Shown here: positions 17,186 through 26,649 of the stretch, in pieces
Position numbering within the stretch: the stretch's first letter is position 1
Layout: each line of letters opens with the position of its first letter
Origin: Citrobacter youngae ATCC 29220
GTDB taxonomy: Bacteria; Pseudomonadota; Gammaproteobacteria; Enterobacterales; Enterobacteriaceae
Reading direction: 5' to 3'
DNA: 64,000 nucleotides
Assembly (NCBI RefSeq): GCF_000155975.1
Contig: NZ_GG730299.1
Coordinates: 124,305 to 188,304 of the forward strand
Position numbers and translations under genes: made by a program
Notes under the pieces: model-generated
Told to the model about the DNA's origin: nothing
The model's database searches: none
What the model saw: the letters and a program-made list of their open reading frames with translations, nothing else

Positions 17186-17848
17186 ATGGGTCACAACACA
17201 CACACGCAGCAACAAAAGGTGGGATGGGGTGGTTATCTCGCTTTTATCATTACAATTATCCTTTTTTCCGGCATGTTTGCGAAAAGTACCGAATGGTGGC
17301 GGGTCTTTGATTTCACCGTCCTCAATGGTGCGTTTGGGAAGGTGAATGCGGCAGGCGACACGGTGGTCTCTTTTCGCGGCACGGGCGGCATGGGCGCTAA
17401 AGATGGCTTTTTATTCGCACTGGAGCTGGCGCCTTCCGTCATTCTTTCTCTGGGGATTATTGCCGTTACCGAAGGGTTGGGAGGGCTGCGCGCCGCACAA
17501 CAGCTGATGACGCCTGTCCTGCGCCCGTTACTCGGTATTCCTGGCGTTTGTTCGCTGGCGCTGATCGCCAATTTGCAAAATACCGATGCCGCAGCCGGGA
17601 TGACGAAAGAGATGGCCGAAGAGGGCGTGATCACTGAACAGGAACGCGCTATTTTTGCCTGCTGGCAAACCAGCGGCAGCGCCTGCATTACCAACTATTT
17701 TTCCTCGGGCGCCGCGCTGTTTACGGTGGTTACCGTTCCGGTCATTACGCCGCTGGCGGTGATCCTTGTCTTCAAATTTGTGGGCGCGAACCTGCTGCGA
17801 TTGTGGATTGTGCAGCTTGAGAATCGCCGTACGCAGCAGGAGGCTTGA
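17186..17848 (+). CDS. yjiH: YjiH-like membrane protein, nucleoside-recognition (GATE) domain
   Basis: A 220-residue inner-membrane protein resembling E. coli YjiH. It has hydrophobic spans near residues 15-32, 75-97, 112-130 and a long C-terminal pair (about 165-210), with the Gate-domain segments GIPGVCSLALIANLQNTDAAAGM and CWQTSGSACITNYFSSGAA. YjiH and YjiG look like two halves of one transporter. Next to isoaspartyl dipeptidase, import of the dipeptide or its products is plausible but unproven. The start follows AACAGGAGAACAAG. It begins a three-gene operon that in E. coli K-12 lies elsewhere, next to iadA. Confidence 0.85.
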   Translation: MGHNTHTQQQKVGWGGYLAFIITIILFSGMFAKSTEWWRVFDFTVLNGAFGKVNAAGDTVVSFRGTGGMGAKDGFLFALELAPSVILSLGIIAVTEGLGGLRAAQQLMTPVLRPLLGIPGVCSLALIANLQNTDAAAGMTKEMAEEGVITEQERAIFACWQTSGSACITNYFSSGAALFTVVTVPVITPLAVILVFKFVGANLLRLWIVQLENRRTQQEA

Positions 17849-17849
17849 G

Positions 17850-18311
17850 ATGACAACGCAGGTACGTAAAAACGTCATGGATATGTTTATCGATGGCGCA
17901 CGGCGCGGGTTTACAATCGCAACAACCAGCCTGTTGCCGAACGTGGTGATGGCGTTTGTGATTATTCAGGCGCTGAAGGTGACGGGGTTGCTCGAAATTG
18001 TCGGGCGGGTGTGTGAGCCGATTATGGCGCTGTGGGGGCTGCCGGGGGAATCCGCCACCGTTCTGCTGGCGGCGGTGATGAGTATGGGAGGCGGCGTTGG
18101 CGTTTGCGCTAGCCTGGTTGTCGCCGGTACGCTTTCGGGACATGATGCCACGGTGTTGTTACCGGCTATCTACCTGATGGGCAATCCGGTGCAAAATGTG
18201 GGACGCTGTCTGGGGACCGCGGGGGTCCATCCCCGTTATTACCCGCTGATTATTGCGGTATGCGTAATTAATGCGCTGCTTTCTATTTGGGTTATGCAGG
18301 TTATTGCCTGA
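17850..18311 (+). CDS. yjiG: YjiG-like membrane protein, nucleoside-recognition (GATE) domain
   Basis: A 153-residue inner-membrane protein, the same length as E. coli YjiG and very similar to it (MTTQVRKNVMDMFIDGARRGFTIATT at the start, then GNPVQNVGRCLGTA). There are four or so hydrophobic spans, and a Gly-rich loop (MSMGGGVGVCASL) in the middle. The start codon lies one base after the yjiH stop, with AGGAGG overlapping the end of yjiH, so the two are translationally coupled and probably made in equal amounts as partner subunits. The transported substrate is unknown. Confidence 0.86.
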   Translation: MTTQVRKNVMDMFIDGARRGFTIATTSLLPNVVMAFVIIQALKVTGLLEIVGRVCEPIMALWGLPGESATVLLAAVMSMGGGVGVCASLVVAGTLSGHDATVLLPAIYLMGNPVQNVGRCLGTAGVHPRYYPLIIAVCVINALLSIWVMQVIA

Positions 18312-18322
18312 CAAGGAAGGTT

Positions 18323-19486
18323 ATGAACTGTTCCATTCTTAATTTGACGTTGTTCCAGCAGGGACACGTGTACGCGCCGGAAGATTTAGGGCGACAGGAT
18401 ATACTGGTGTCTGGCAGCAAAATTGTTGCCATCGCGCCGTCGATTTCCCCTGAAGACTTTCCCGGCTGCGAGTGTATCAATCTTGACGGTGCGATGGTTT
18501 GCCCGGGATTTATCGATCAGCACGTCCACTTGATTGGCGGCGGTGGAGAAGCGGGGCCGCATACCCGCACGCCGGAAGTGCGTTTGTCGCGGCTGGTTGA
18601 GGCTGGCGTCACCTCCGTGGTGGGATTGCTGGGTACCGATGGCATTACCCGTCACCCAGAGTCGCTGCTGGCGAAAACCCGCGCGCTGGAGTTTGAAGGT
18701 ATCAGCGCCTGGATGCTGACCGGGGCGTATTCACTCCCTTCCCCGACCATCACCGGCAGCATCGACCGCGACGTGGCGCTGATCGATAAAGTGATTGGCG
18801 TGAAATGTGCGGTTTCGGACCACCGTTCTTCCGCTCCGGACTCTTCGGCGCTGGCGAACATGGCGGCGCAGTCGCGCGTGGGTGGATTGTTGGGGCGCAA
18901 GCCGGGGATAAGCGTCTTCCATATGGGGGATAGCCCGCGCATGCTGGAGCCGTTGTACCAAATCCTTGAGTGCAGCGACGTGCCGATGACCAAACTGTTG
19001 CCGACGCACGTTAACCGTGCACAACCTTTGTTCCAGGCCGCGCTGGAGTATGCCCGCAAAGGTGGCTATATCGACATTACCAGCAGCATCGATGAGCCCG
19101 TCGACCCGGCCACGGCTATTGCCACCGCGCTGCGCCAGGATGTGCCGCTGTCGCGCATCACGCTAAGTTCGGATGGCAACGGTAGCCAGCCGGAGTTTGA
19201 TGAGGACGGTAATCTCACGGGCATCGGCGTCGCAGGGTTTGAATCGCTGGCTGAGACGGTGCGTCAACTGGTGAAGATTCACGCAATACCGCTGGAGCAG
19301 GCGCTATGTCCGCTGACGCGAACGGTGGCAGAATTTTTAGGCCTGGAGCATAAGGGGCGTCTGGCGGTGGGATGCGATGCAGACATCCTGGTGCTCAACG
19401 ACGAACTGGAAGTTCACCACCTGTGGGCGAAGGGCAAAGCGGTAGTGAAAGAGAAAAAAGCCTGTGTAAAAGGGACGTTTGAGTAA
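18323..19486 (+). CDS. iadA: Isoaspartyl dipeptidase
   Basis: A 387-residue cytoplasmic metallopeptidase (E. coli IadA 390) of the amidohydrolase fold that cleaves beta-aspartyl dipeptides, which come from breakdown of damaged proteins with isoaspartate. Zinc ligands His67 and His69 lie in DQHVHL. Lys161 in IGVKCAVSDHRS is the bridging residue that becomes carboxylated, LPTHVN holds another His, and SSDGNGS (Asp284) supplies the catalytic Asp. The start at 18323 follows AAGGAAGG; an upstream in-frame codon at 18287 lies inside yjiG. It is the last gene of the yjiH-yjiG-iadA operon and is followed by a BIME. Confidence 0.93.
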   Translation: MNCSILNLTLFQQGHVYAPEDLGRQDILVSGSKIVAIAPSISPEDFPGCECINLDGAMVCPGFIDQHVHLIGGGGEAGPHTRTPEVRLSRLVEAGVTSVVGLLGTDGITRHPESLLAKTRALEFEGISAWMLTGAYSLPSPTITGSIDRDVALIDKVIGVKCAVSDHRSSAPDSSALANMAAQSRVGGLLGRKPGISVFHMGDSPRMLEPLYQILECSDVPMTKLLPTHVNRAQPLFQAALEYARKGGYIDITSSIDEPVDPATAIATALRQDVPLSRITLSSDGNGSQPEFDEDGNLTGIGVAGFESLAETVRQLVKIHAIPLEQALCPLTRTVAEFLGLEHKGRLAVGCDADILVLNDELEVHHLWAKGKAVVKEKKACVKGTFE

Positions 19487-19499
19487 CCAGGCGGTTATC

Positions 19500-19586
19500 T
19501 GCCGGATGGCGGCGTAAACGCCTTATCCGGCCTACAAAGTGTGCAAACTGTAGGCCTGATAAGACGCGTAAGCGTCGCCATCAGGC
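19500..19586. repeat. BIME: two REP palindromes
   Basis: A REP unit (19500-19535) and an inverted variant ending GCCATCAGGC (19549-19586) lie between the converging iadA and bcp genes. The second unit has GCCTGAT where the first has GCCGGAT, the common Y/Z REP pairing. Confidence 0.88.
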
Positions 19587-19606
19587 TTTTTCCAGCATAA
19601 CGTAAA

Positions 19607-20077
19607 TCAAGCGTTCTCTTTCAGCCAGTTCATTACCACGTCGTGGTGGTTGCTGGTTTTGAAGTCATCAAACACATGCTCAATTTTCCCTTCAGCGTCA
19701 ATCAGGAAACTGATGCGATGGATGCCATCGTAGGTTTTGCCCATAAATGACTTCTCGCCCCAGACGCCGAACTGCTCGCAAACCTGATGATCTTCGTCAG
19801 ACAGAAGCGTGAAGTTCAGCACTTCTTTCTCCGCGAATCGGGAAAGCTTTTCTGGCTTATCGGTGCTGATCCCCAGCACTTCAACACCTGCTTTTTTTAA
19901 CTGATCCATGTTATCGCGCAGGCCGCAGGCCTGTACGGTACAGCCGGGTGTCATGGCTTTCGGGTAAAAATAAACCAGAACACGCTGTCCCTGGAAGTCG
20001 GTTAAATTTACTTGTTCTCCGTCTTGATCCGGCAAGCTAAATTTCGGTGCGATATCACCGGCTTTCAGTGGGTTCAT
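19607..20077 (-). CDS. bcp: Thiol peroxidase Bcp (peroxiredoxin)
   Basis: A 156-residue cytoplasmic atypical 2-Cys peroxiredoxin that reduces hydrogen peroxide and organic peroxides with thioredoxin. The active-site loop PKAMTPGCTVQACGLRD carries the peroxidatic and the nearby resolving cysteine, five residues apart, as in E. coli Bcp of equal length. The ATG overlaps the gcvR stop codon by one base (TAATG), so translation is coupled to gcvR. Confidence 0.96.
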   Translation of the reverse strand: MNPLKAGDIAPKFSLPDQDGEQVNLTDFQGQRVLVYFYPKAMTPGCTVQACGLRDNMDQLKKAGVEVLGISTDKPEKLSRFAEKEVLNFTLLSDEDHQVCEQFGVWGEKSFMGKTYDGIHRISFLIDAEGKIEHVFDDFKTSNHHDVVMNWLKENA

Positions 20078-20649
20078 TACTTAACTCCATCCTGTTCATC
20101 ATGCTGTGAGTAATTGACGACGTTAATACTGCCTTGCGCATTGAGTTCTGTACAGAGTGCTTTGAACGCATCTTCGATATTTGCCGCATCCTGTGACGCA
20201 GGACTATGTGCGGTAATTTGGATAAACAGCTGCGCCGCCTTTCCGTTTTCAGCCGGCTGCGTGCGTGAAACCAGTTCCGCAATGTTCATTTGGTGGCTGT
20301 CAAACAGGGCGGTAAAACGCTCAATCAAATGTGGAGAATCGGGGACATCGACCTGTACCCATACCGTGGCGGGCATCGCCGGGCGGGGGCGCGCAGTGGT
20401 GCGCTTCATGACAATCAATAGATCCAGCTCAGCGCCTTTCAACGGCAAGGTTGATTCAATCAGGGTGATGGCGTTCCAGGTGCCTGACAGCAGCATGATA
20501 AATGTGAATTCGTCACCCAGCATGGCCAGCCGGCTGTCTTCGATATTACAGCCGCAACTGCTGACATGACGAGTGATGGTGTTCACAATTCCTGGGCGGT
20601 CGGCACCCAGCGCAGTAATGACCAGATAGTGTTGCGATGACGATGTCAA
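20077..20649 (-). CDS. gcvR: GcvR, glycine cleavage system repressor protein
   Basis: A 190-residue protein with two ACT domains that binds GcvA and, in the presence of glycine, keeps the gcvTHP operon off. The first ACT domain follows SSQHYLVITALGADRPGIVN, the second begins near VWVQVDVPDSPHLIERFT. I chose the TTG at 20647-20649, which gives exactly the E. coli length and has GGAAG at suitable spacing. The frame stays open for 22 more codons upstream, but that stretch is unrelated to the family and overlaps the dapA-side promoter region. Confidence 0.92.
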   Translation of the reverse strand: MTSSSQHYLVITALGADRPGIVNTITRHVSSCGCNIEDSRLAMLGDEFTFIMLLSGTWNAITLIESTLPLKGAELDLLIVMKRTTARPRPAMPATVWVQVDVPDSPHLIERFTALFDSHQMNIAELVSRTQPAENGKAAQLFIQITAHSPASQDAANIEDAFKALCTELNAQGSINVVNYSQHDEQDGVK

Positions 20650-20794
20650 ACCTGTTCTTCCTTTGAGCGGTGAGGTAATCATAAGGAAAGCATAAAAAAA
20701 ACATGCATACAACAATCAGAACGGCTCTGGTCGCTTGCTTTTATTGTCGTACCAAACGTACCATTGAGACACTTGTTTGCACAGAGGATGGCCC

Positions 20795-21673
20795 ATGTTC
20801 ACGGGAAGTATTGTCGCGCTTGTTACGCCGATGGATGAGAAAGGTAAAGTCTGCCGGTCGAGCCTGAAAAAACTGATTGATTATCATGTCGCCAGCGGCA
20901 CCTCGGCGATCGTTTCGGTTGGCACCACCGGTGAGTCCGCCACCCTGAGTCATGATGAACATGGCGATGTGGTGATGATGACGCTGGAGCTGGCCGATGG
21001 GCGTATTCCGGTTATTGCCGGAACCGGCGCCAATGCGACCGCAGAAGCCATTAGTCTGACGCAGCGTTTCAACGATAGCGGTGTTGTCGGCTGCCTGACG
21101 GTGACGCCATACTACAACCGTCCAACCCAGGAAGGTTTGTTCCAGCATTTCAAAGCCATCGCTGAACATACTGACCTGCCGCAAATTCTGTATAATGTAC
21201 CGTCCCGTACCGGCTGCGATATGCTGCCGGAAACCGTTGGCCGTCTGGCGAAAGTAAAAAATATTATCGCTATTAAAGAGGCCACGGGGAACTTAAGTCG
21301 CGTTCATCAGATCAAAGAGCTGGTTTCAGACGACTTCATTCTGCTCAGCGGTGATGATGCGACCGGACTGGATTTTATGCAGCTCGGTGGTCATGGCGTG
21401 ATTTCCGTGACGTCTAACGTTGCGGCACGCGATATGGCTGAAATGTGCAAACTGGCGGCAGCGGGGCATTTTGCCGAGGCGCGGGTGATTAACCAGCGTC
21501 TGATGCCGTTACACAACAAACTATTTGTCGAACCCAATCCTATCCCAGTGAAATGGGCGTGTAAGGAGTTGGGACTTGTGGCGACCGATACGCTGCGTCT
21601 GCCGATGACGCCAATCACGGACAATGCTCGTGAAATCGTTAAAGCGGCGCTTAAGCATGCCGGTTTGCTGTAA
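20795..21673 (+). CDS. dapA: 4-hydroxy-tetrahydrodipicolinate synthase
   Basis: A 292-residue cytoplasmic enzyme that condenses pyruvate with aspartate semialdehyde, the first committed step to diaminopimelate and lysine. The Schiff-base Lys161 lies in IAIKEATGN, Tyr133 in LYNVPSRTG, and the GTTGES segment binds the pyruvate carboxyl. The start at 20795 ([10 protein letters not shown]) follows AGAGGATG and equals E. coli; a codon six residues upstream is not supported. It is divergent from gcvR and is followed by bamC after 16 bases, forming the dapA-bamC operon. Confidence 0.96.
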   Translation: MFTGSIVALVTPMDEKGKVCRSSLKKLIDYHVASGTSAIVSVGTTGESATLSHDEHGDVVMMTLELADGRIPVIAGTGANATAEAISLTQRFNDSGVVGCLTVTPYYNRPTQEGLFQHFKAIAEHTDLPQILYNVPSRTGCDMLPETVGRLAKVKNIIAIKEATGNLSRVHQIKELVSDDFILLSGDDATGLDFMQLGGHGVISVTSNVAARDMAEMCKLAAAGHFAEARVINQRLMPLHNKLFVEPNPIPVKWACKELGLVATDTLRLPMTPITDNAREIVKAALKHAGLL

Positions 21674-21689
21674 AGTTTAGGGAGATTTG

Positions 21690-22724
21690 ATGGCTTACTC
21701 AGTACAAAAGTCGCGCCTGGCCAAGGTTGCGGGTGTTTCGCTTGTTATGTTGCTCGCGGCCTGTAGTTCTGACTCGCGCTATAAGCGCCAGGTGAGCGGT
21801 GATGAATCCTATCTGGAGGCCGCACCGCTTGCTGAGCTTCACGCGCCAGCTGGGATGATTCTGCCGGTTACGACGGGCGACTATAACATCCCGGTCACTA
21901 ATGGCAGTGGCGCTGTGGGTAAAGCGCTGGACATTCGCCCACCGGCTCAGCCGTTAGCGTTAGTCACTGGCGCTCGTACCCAAATCGCGGGTGATACGTC
22001 GACGCTGCTGGTGGAAAATGGTCGTGGCAACACACTGTGGCCGCAGGTTGTTAGCGTCGTTCAGTCTAAAAACTACACGATCGCTAAACGTGATGATGCC
22101 AGCCAGACGCTAACCACCGACTGGGTTGACTGGAACCGTCTGGATGAAGACGAGCAGTACCGTGGACGTTATCAAATCTCGGTTAAACCGCAGGGCTATC
22201 AGCAGGCGGTAACGGTGAAACTGATTAACCTCGAGCAGGCGGGTAAACCCGTAGCCGATGCGGCATCAATGCAGCGTTACAGCGCTGAGATGATGAACGT
22301 TATCTCTGCCGGTCTGGATAAAAACGCCACCGACGCCGCGAATGCCGCACAGAACCGCTCTGCAGCCACCATGGATGTTCAGAGCGCCGCCGATGATACC
22401 GGTTTACCTATGCTGGTGGTGCGTGGACCGTTCAACGTGGTGTGGCAGCGTCTGCCGGCAGCGCTTGAGAAAGTGGGCATGAAAGTGACCGACAGCACTC
22501 GTTCTCAGGGCAGCATCGCCGTAACCTATAAGCCGTTGTCCGATGGCGACTGGCAGGAATTGGGCGCGAAAGATCCGGGGCTGGTTTCCGGCGACTATAA
22601 GCTGCAGGTCGGTGATTTAGACAACCGCAGTAGCTTGCAGTTTATCGATCCGAAGGGGCATACCCTGACGCAAAGCCAGAACGATGCGCTGGTCGCCGTC
22701 TTCCAGGCAGCGTTCAGTAAGTAA
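21690..22724 (+). CDS. bamC: BamC, lipoprotein of the outer-membrane assembly machine
   Basis: A 344-residue lipoprotein subunit of the BamABCDE complex, which inserts beta-barrel proteins into the outer membrane. The lipobox LLAAC ends at Cys25. The stretch after it is unstructured and known to bind BamD ([18 protein letters not shown]), and two helix-grip domains follow. The start at 21690 follows GGGAG; the preceding in-frame ATG-like codon at 21687 is a TTG and gives a one-residue longer form. It is co-transcribed with dapA and ended by a strong terminator. Confidence 0.96.
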   Translation: MAYSVQKSRLAKVAGVSLVMLLAACSSDSRYKRQVSGDESYLEAAPLAELHAPAGMILPVTTGDYNIPVTNGSGAVGKALDIRPPAQPLALVTGARTQIAGDTSTLLVENGRGNTLWPQVVSVVQSKNYTIAKRDDASQTLTTDWVDWNRLDEDEQYRGRYQISVKPQGYQQAVTVKLINLEQAGKPVADAASMQRYSAEMMNVISAGLDKNATDAANAAQNRSAATMDVQSAADDTGLPMLVVRGPFNVVWQRLPAALEKVGMKVTDSTRSQGSIAVTYKPLSDGDWQELGAKDPGLVSGDYKLQVGDLDNRSSLQFIDPKGHTLTQSQNDALVAVFQAAFSK

Positions 22725-22730
22725 AAATGA

Positions 22731-22758
22731 AGGGCTGGATAACTCCAGCCCTTTTTTT
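22731..22758 (+). terminator. Intrinsic terminator of dapA-bamC
   Basis: An 8-base-pair stem, GGGCTGGA (22732-22739) with TCCAGCCC (22744-22751), followed by seven T. Confidence 0.92.
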
Positions 22759-22768
22759 CTGATATGAT

Positions 22769-22784
22769 ACGCAAACGTGTGCGT
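22769..22784. promoter_or_regulatory. PurR operator of purC
   Basis: ACGCAAACGTGTGCGT matches the PurR consensus ACGCAAACGTTTGCGT at 15 of 16 positions. It lies 52-67 bases before the purC start. Confidence 0.93.
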
Positions 22785-22835
22785 CGGCAGAAAAACGCAA
22801 TATTTATCGTTAATTCACACCCTGGAGTAATAAAG

Positions 22836-23549
22836 ATGCAAAAGCAAGCTGAGTTGTATCGTGGTAAAGCGAAGACCGTATACAGCACGGAAAACCCGGA
22901 CCTGTTGGTGCTCGAATTCCGCAATGATACGTCAGCAGGGGATGGCGCGCGCATTGAACAGTTTGACCGTAAAGGCATGGTGAACAACAAGTTCAACCAT
23001 TTCATTATGACTAAACTGCAAGAAGCGGGCATTCCTACCCAGATGGAGCGACTGCTTTCCGATACCGAATGTCTGGTGAAAAAACTGGAGATGGTGCCGG
23101 TTGAATGTGTGGTGCGTAACCGCGCGGCAGGCTCCCTGGTGAAGCGTTTAGGCGTTGAGGAAGGTATTGAACTGAATCCGCCGCTGTTTGATCTGTTCCT
23201 GAAAAACGATGCTATGCACGATCCAATGATTAACGATTCCTATTGCGAAACTTTTGGCTGGGTGAGCAAAGAGAATCTGGCGCGTATGAAAGAGCTGACC
23301 TACAAAGCTAACGACGTGCTGAAGAAGATGTTCGATGACGCTGGCCTGATTCTGGTCGACTTCAAACTTGAGTTTGGCTTGTATAAAGGTGAAGTGGTGC
23401 TGGGCGACGAATTCTCACCGGATGGTAGCCGTCTGTGGGACAAAGAAACGCTGGATAAAATGGACAAAGATCGCTTCCGCCAGAGTCTGGGCGGCCTGAT
23501 CGAAGCCTATGAAGCCGTCGCGCATCGCCTGGGCGTCAAGTTAGACTAA
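22836..23549 (+). CDS. purC: SAICAR synthetase
   Basis: A 237-residue cytoplasmic enzyme that joins aspartate to CAIR using ATP, giving SAICAR in purine synthesis. Conserved segments include the glycine-rich [11 protein letters not shown] near the N-terminus, [15 protein letters not shown] and [29 protein letters not shown]. The start at 22836 (MQKQAELY) follows CTGGAGTAATAAAG and gives the E. coli length. The frame is open for 24 codons upstream, but those cover the PurR operator, so they are not part of the protein. Confidence 0.97.
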   Translation: MQKQAELYRGKAKTVYSTENPDLLVLEFRNDTSAGDGARIEQFDRKGMVNNKFNHFIMTKLQEAGIPTQMERLLSDTECLVKKLEMVPVECVVRNRAAGSLVKRLGVEEGIELNPPLFDLFLKNDAMHDPMINDSYCETFGWVSKENLARMKELTYKANDVLKKMFDDAGLILVDFKLEFGLYKGEVVLGDEFSPDGSRLWDKETLDKMDKDRFRQSLGGLIEAYEAVAHRLGVKLD

Positions 23550-23558
23550 CTCTCCCCC

Positions 23559-23584
23559 TGAGCCGGCGATCGCTCACCGGCTCA
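23559..23584 (+). terminator. Hairpin downstream of purC
   Basis: TGAGCCGG (23559-23566) pairs perfectly with CCGGCTCA (23577-23584). The next bases are TCAATCTC, so this is a weak intrinsic terminator or an mRNA 3' hairpin. Confidence 0.6.
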
Positions 23585-23678
23585 TCAATCTCGCCGATAT
23601 TGATTACTGTTTCTTATGGTAATCCTGTTATGAACCGCCTACGATCATCATCATAATGAATAGAAAGTTGAGGTGATT

Positions 23679-24545
23679 ATGCGCTGGCAAGGGCGTCGTG
23701 AAAGTAACAACGTAGAAGACAGACGAAACAGTTCCGGCGGTGGCCCTTCTATGGGCGGGCCAGGTTTTCGTTTGCCAAGTGGTAAAGGCGGCATCATCCT
23801 GCTGGTTGTGGTGCTGGTCGCAGGTTATTATGGCGTGGATCTCACCGGATTAATGACCGGTCAACCAGTCTCCCAACAGCAATCATCACGCTCCATCAGC
23901 CCAAATGATGATGAAGCGGCAAAATTCACCTCGGTGATTCTGGCCACCACGGAAGATACCTGGGGACAGCAGTTTGAAAAAATGGGCCGGACCTATCAAC
24001 AGCCGAAGCTGGTGATGTATCGGGGCGCTACGCGTACCGGCTGTGGCGCGGGCCAGTCCGTGATGGGACCGTTCTATTGCCCGGCGGATGGCACCGTGTA
24101 TATTGACCTCTCATTCTACGACGATATGAAAAACAAGCTGGGCGCCGATGGTGATTTTGCTCAGGGTTATGTTATCGCCCATGAAGTGGGCCACCACGTG
24201 CAGAAACTGCTGGGCATTGAACCGAAAGTTCGTCAGATGCAGCAGAATGCCTCACAGGCTGAGGTGAACCGTCTTTCCGTACGTATGGAACTGCAGGCGG
24301 ACTGCTTTGCCGGCGTCTGGGGCCACAGCATGCAGCAGCAGGGCGTACTGGAATCCGGCGATCTGGAAGAGGCGCTGAACGCGGCGCAAGCCATTGGTGA
24401 CGATCGTCTGCAGCAGCAGGGACAAGGGCGCGTTGTGCCGGACAGCTTTACCCACGGAACCTCCGAACAGCGCTTTACCTGGTTCAAACGCGGCTTTGAC
24501 AGCGGCGATCTGGGACAATGTAATACTTTTGGTAAAAGCATTTAA
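23679..24545 (+). CDS. ypfJ: YpfJ, neutral zinc metallopeptidase family protein
   Basis: A 288-residue membrane-anchored protein of the putative neutral zinc metallopeptidase family. A Gly/Ser-rich basic N-terminus is followed by one span (about residues 37-56, [20 protein letters not shown]) and then a domain with the zincin signature [10 protein letters not shown] and the downstream [13 protein letters not shown], which supplies the third metal ligand. No substrate is known. The start at 23679 (MRWQGRRES) follows TTGAGGTGATT and matches E. coli. The next gene, tmcA, starts 15 bases after the stop. Confidence 0.92.
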   Translation: MRWQGRRESNNVEDRRNSSGGGPSMGGPGFRLPSGKGGIILLVVVLVAGYYGVDLTGLMTGQPVSQQQSSRSISPNDDEAAKFTSVILATTEDTWGQQFEKMGRTYQQPKLVMYRGATRTGCGAGQSVMGPFYCPADGTVYIDLSFYDDMKNKLGADGDFAQGYVIAHEVGHHVQKLLGIEPKVRQMQQNASQAEVNRLSVRMELQADCFAGVWGHSMQQQGVLESGDLEEALNAAQAIGDDRLQQQGQGRVVPDSFTHGTSEQRFTWFKRGFDSGDLGQCNTFGKSI

Positions 24546-24560
24546 GAGATTGAGGCAGGG

Positions 24561-26576
24561 ATGTCTGACAAGGCAGCACTGAGTGCGTTAACTGAACAGA
24601 TGACCCGCGAAGGCATCCGCCGTCTGCTGATTATCAGCGGCGAGGGGCGCTGGCGTCAGGAGCAGGCGTTAGCGCTACGCAATGCGTTACCCGGCGACTG
24701 GCTATGGGTGGGGGCGCAAGCCCCCGCGGAGCCGAGCTGTACACCACAGGCGCTGCAAACGTTATTAGGGCGCGAGTTTCGTCATGCGGTGTTTGACGCC
24801 GGGCAGGGATTTGACGCAGCGGCATTTGCCGCCTTAAGCGGGACGCTGGTCGCCGGGAGCTGGCTGGTGTTGCTGACTCCGCCCTGGCATAGCTGGCAAA
24901 CGCATCCTGACGCGGATTCACTGCGCTGGAGCGACTGCGCTGACCCGATTCCAACGCCGCACTTTGTTGAACACGTCAAACGGGTTATTTCCCGTGACGG
25001 GCAGGCTCTGCACTGGCAACAGCATCAGCCCGCTTCATACCCGCACTTTCTTGTTCGCGCCGACTGGCAGGCGGCAACCGGTGAACCTCAGCCTGAACAG
25101 GCGATGATATTAAATGATTTGCTGGCTATGCCTCCCGGCGTGGTTGTGGTGACGGCCGCACGCGGCCGGGGAAAATCCGCGCTGGCCGGACAATTGATTT
25201 CACGTATTAGCGGGACGGCTATTGTTACCGCTCCCGCTAAAGCGGCAACGGATGTGCTGGCGCAATTTGCCGCAGAACGTTACCGCTTTATGGCCCCGGA
25301 CGCGCTGTTAAGCAGTTCAGTAACAGCTGACTGGCTTATCGTTGATGAAGCTGCCGCAATCCCCGCGCCGCTGCTGCATCAGCTGGTCGCGCGTTTTCCC
25401 CGCACGCTGTTAACCACCACCGTTCAGGGCTACGAGGGAACCGGCAGAGGCTTTTTGCTGAAATTCTGCGCCCGTTTTCCTCATCTCCAACGGTATGAGT
25501 TACAGCGGCCCGTGCGCTGGGCGCCGGGGTGTCCGCTGGAGAAAATCGTCAGCGATGCGCTGGTGTTTGACGACGAAACCTTTACGCATGCCCCGTTGGG
25601 CGATCTTCATTTCTCAGCATTTGAACAGCAATCCTGGCATGACAATCCGGCGCTGCCGTTAGCGGTATATCAACTGCTTTCCGGGGCGCACTATCGCACC
25701 TCGCCACTGGATCTGCGGCGAATGATGGACGCACCGGGTCAGCATTTCCTTCAGGCATCGTGTGCTGAGTCGGTGGCAGGGGCCGCCTGGTTAGTCGACG
25801 AAGGCGGGCTGTCTGCAGAATTAAGCCAGGCCGTCTGGGCAGGATATCGCCGACCGCGAGGAAATCTGGTTGCGCAGTCGCTGGCGGCGCACGGCGGGGA
25901 TCCGTTGGCGGCAACGCTCGTCGGGCGGCGGGTAAGCCGAATCGCGGTCCATCCTGCTCGCCAGCGAGAAGGTATCGGGCAGCAGCTGATTACGCAGGCC
26001 CAGCGCTGTTCCACGCAATGCGACTATCTGTCGGTCAGTTTTGGGTATACGGTCGAACTATGGCGTTTCTGGCAGCGCTGCGGTTTTGTGCTGGTTCGGA
26101 TGGGCAATCATCGGGAAGCCAGCAGCGGGTGCTATACCGCCATGGCATTACTGCCCATCAGTGACGCGGGGAAACGCCTTGCCGGGCGGGAGCGCCAGCG
26201 CCTGCGTCGCGATGCGGAGATCCTTGCGCGCTGGAACGGTGAGGACATACCGCTTACTCCGCTGAAAGAGACTACGCTTAATGAGGATGACTGGAATGAG
26301 CTGGCCGGATTTGCCTTCGCCCATCGGCCATTACTGACGTCGCTTGGTTGTCTGACTCGTCTGCTTGAGCACTGCGAGTTACCTCTTCCGGCCTTGCGGG
26401 GCCGTCTACAGGCTAAACGCAGCGATGCCGAACTGTGCCAACAGCTGAAGATCTCCGGGCGTAAAGCACTGCTGGTCGTTCAGCGGGCCGAGGCGGCACA
26501 GGCGTTAAAGCAACTGGATGCGGAAGGTGAACAGCGCCTACAAAATCGCATTATGCAATGGCAAAATTTTCACTAA
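24561..26576 (+). CDS. tmcA: TmcA, tRNA(Met) cytidine acetyltransferase
   Basis: A 671-residue cytoplasmic enzyme that forms N4-acetylcytidine at the wobble base of elongator tRNA-Met, using acetyl-CoA and ATP. An N-terminal domain (DUF1726-like) is followed by a RecD-like helicase domain with Walker A GRGKS at 202-206 and the Walker B-like WLIVDEAAAIPAPLL. The GNAT domain follows at about 370-530 (RRVSRIAVHPARQREGIG, HREASSGCY), then the tRNA-binding C-terminus. The length equals E. coli TmcA. It is probably co-transcribed with ypfJ. Confidence 0.95.
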   Translation: MSDKAALSALTEQMTREGIRRLLIISGEGRWRQEQALALRNALPGDWLWVGAQAPAEPSCTPQALQTLLGREFRHAVFDAGQGFDAAAFAALSGTLVAGSWLVLLTPPWHSWQTHPDADSLRWSDCADPIPTPHFVEHVKRVISRDGQALHWQQHQPASYPHFLVRADWQAATGEPQPEQAMILNDLLAMPPGVVVVTAARGRGKSALAGQLISRISGTAIVTAPAKAATDVLAQFAAERYRFMAPDALLSSSVTADWLIVDEAAAIPAPLLHQLVARFPRTLLTTTVQGYEGTGRGFLLKFCARFPHLQRYELQRPVRWAPGCPLEKIVSDALVFDDETFTHAPLGDLHFSAFEQQSWHDNPALPLAVYQLLSGAHYRTSPLDLRRMMDAPGQHFLQASCAESVAGAAWLVDEGGLSAELSQAVWAGYRRPRGNLVAQSLAAHGGDPLAATLVGRRVSRIAVHPARQREGIGQQLITQAQRCSTQCDYLSVSFGYTVELWRFWQRCGFVLVRMGNHREASSGCYTAMALLPISDAGKRLAGRERQRLRRDAEILARWNGEDIPLTPLKETTLNEDDWNELAGFAFAHRPLLTSLGCLTRLLEHCELPLPALRGRLQAKRSDAELCQQLKISGRKALLVVQRAEAAQALKQLDAEGEQRLQNRIMQWQNFH

Positions 26577-26649
26577 CTTCTTCAATTTACTGACATGGTC
26601 ATTGCGATTAAGCGGCGTAGAATGATTCTCATCAGTTAAGGAGATCGCC

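Noticed and set aside
20741-21184. 147-codon open frame antisense to dapA
   Set aside because: DapA is intact and conserved on the plus strand, and the antisense product has no recognisable domain.
26598-26630. Fur-box-like sequence (AGAATGATTCTCAT) before ypfH
   Set aside because: Only about 12 of 19 positions fit the Fur consensus, and no iron-related gene is nearby. It looks more like part of a promoter.
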